From: an uncultured Clostridium sp.
GTDB lineage: Bacteria > Bacillota > Clostridia > UBA1212 > UBA1255
Direction of reading: 5' to 3'
Length of the DNA: 7,077 nt
Assembly: GCA_900555605.1 (NCBI GenBank)
Contig: USLW01000105.1
Location: 1 to 7,077 of the forward strand
This document shows positions 6,285 to 7,077 of the stretch, in pieces. Position numbers and translations under genes: made by a program. Under the pieces are notes generated by a model. It saw nothing but the letters and a program-made list of their open reading frames with translations. It ran no database searches and was not told where the DNA came from. Position 1 is the first letter of the stretch, and every line of letters begins with the position of its first letter.

Positions 6285-7077
6285 ATGTATCTTATTTTAA
6301 CTGGCAACACAGACGGAGTCGGCGGCTTTTTTGATTTTATCACGGGGTGTATGCAAAATATCCCTTTACTGATTACAGTGCTTTTGGTGCTTGGCGTAAT
6401 TTTTGTTAATGGATGGACCGATGCGCCGAACGCCATTGCCACTGTGGTTTCAACCAGGGCCATGAAGCCGCGCACTGCGATTATTATGGCGGCAATTTTT
6501 AATTTTATCGGAGTGCTGGTAATGACCTGGATCAGTGACTCGGTTGCGGCTACAATTTACAACATGGTTGATTTCGGCGGAGATGCGCATACCGCGCTGA
6601 TTGCACTTTGCGCTGCACTATTTGCAATTGTGGTGTGGGCTGTCGGGGCTTGGTTTTTCGGTATTCCAACGAGTGAAAGCCATGCGCTGATCGCAGGGGT
6701 TTCCGGTGCTGCGATTGCATTAGGCGGCGCCGGCGGAATTAATCTCAGCGAATGGATAAAGGTGGTTTACGGTCTGTTGTTGTCGACTGTGTTGGGATTT
6801 GTGATGGGATATATTGTTGTAAAATGTGTTACCGTCATCTGCCGGAACATGAACAGACGCAGCACAGACCGCTTTTTCAAAGGCGGACAAATTGCGGGCG
6901 GTGCCGCAATGGCTTTTATGCACGGCGCACAGGATGGTCAAAAATTCATTGGAGTTTTTCTGCTGGGACACATGCTTGCCCTCGGAAATTACGGAAGCAG
7001 TGACAGTGAATTTATGATTCCGATTTGGCTGATGGTTTTATGCTCTGTTGTAATGGGGGTAGGAACCTCGATCGGCG
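6285..7077 (+). CDS. PiT-family inorganic phosphate transporter, N-terminal part (partial at right edge)
   Basis: This is the first 264 residues of a membrane permease of the PiT (low-affinity inorganic phosphate transporter, PF01384) family, which imports phosphate by cation symport (H+ or Na+). The frame stays open to the end of the window; bacterial members of this shape are usually 320-350 residues, so most of the protein is present. Seen: a first helix from about residue 27, then the phosphate/cation-binding element NGWTDAPNAIATVVSTR at 42-58; the internal-repeat loop GIPTSESHALIAG at 126-138; and the second binding element AMAFMHGAQDGQKFIGV at 208-224, which mirrors the first. Further helices lie at about 66-90, 102-126, 137-150, 156-186 and 245-264. 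The N-terminus carries a 24-residue polar lead before the first helix. PiT genes are often followed by a DUF47/PhoU-like partner; that position is outside the window. Cation specificity cannot be read from the sequence. Confidence 0.93.
   Translation, partial: MYLILTGNTDGVGGFFDFITGCMQNIPLLITVLLVLGVIFVNGWTDAPNAIATVVSTRAMKPRTAIIMAAIFNFIGVLVMTWISDSVAATIYNMVDFGGDAHTALIALCAALFAIVVWAVGAWFFGIPTSESHALIAGVSGAAIALGGAGGINLSEWIKVVYGLLLSTVLGFVMGYIVVKCVTVICRNMNRRSTDRFFKGGQIAGGAAMAFMHGAQDGQKFIGVFLLGHMLALGNYGSSDSEFMIPIWLMVLCSVVMGVGTSIG

Noticed and set aside
6104..6475. Open frame of 123 residues on the - strand across the HIT-PiT junction
   Set aside because: It is antisense to two confidently identified genes, and no homology is recognisable.
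1..7077. CRISPR array, tRNA or rRNA gene, insertion sequence, prophage or defence system
   Set aside because: No regularly spaced repeats, tRNA-like cloverleaf, transposase or phage proteins, or defence domains were seen; every long stretch is explained by a housekeeping or transport gene.

Overview
The window is a stretch of bacterial chromosome with five protein-coding genes and a sixth cut by the right edge, all on the + strand and densely packed. The strong AGGAGG-type ribosome binding sites, the flavour of the proteins (a sodium-pump decarboxylase beta subunit, a 'putative ABC exporter' type permease, a cysteine-rich clostridial-style alanyl-tRNA synthetase) and the mid-range base composition suggest an anaerobic member of the Bacillota, probably class Clostridia. 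Genus and species cannot be read from this window.

Layout. Positions 1-671 hold the C-terminal part of the membrane beta subunit of a Na+-translocating decarboxylase (OadB/GcdB/MmdB family). After a 127-base gap with only weak regulatory signals come an ABC ATPase (799-1521) and its multi-spanning permease (1527-3104), five bases apart and probably translationally coupled. A 140-base gap carries a good sigma-A-like promoter (3137-3164) and a short leader with no visible T-box. Next is full-length alaS (3245-5872), then a HIT-domain protein (5924-6268). Last is the N-terminal three quarters of a PiT-family phosphate transporter (6285 to the edge), whose ribosome binding site overlaps the HIT stop codon. 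No gene-free stretch exceeds 300 bases.

How the genes relate. The decarboxylase subunit probably ends an upstream operon outside the window. The ABC pair forms one exporter of unknown substrate. alaS, the HIT gene and the PiT gene are close enough, with no convincing terminator between them, to be read from the alaS promoter, although their functions (translation, nucleotide hydrolysis, phosphate transport) do not form one pathway.

I found no tRNA, rRNA, CRISPR array, insertion sequence, phage gene or defence system. The window reads as ordinary core genome, and I do not see a new biological system in it. The findings are modest: a cysteine cluster in AlaRS, a missing T-box, start-site ambiguities, a doubtful small ORF and small hairpins.
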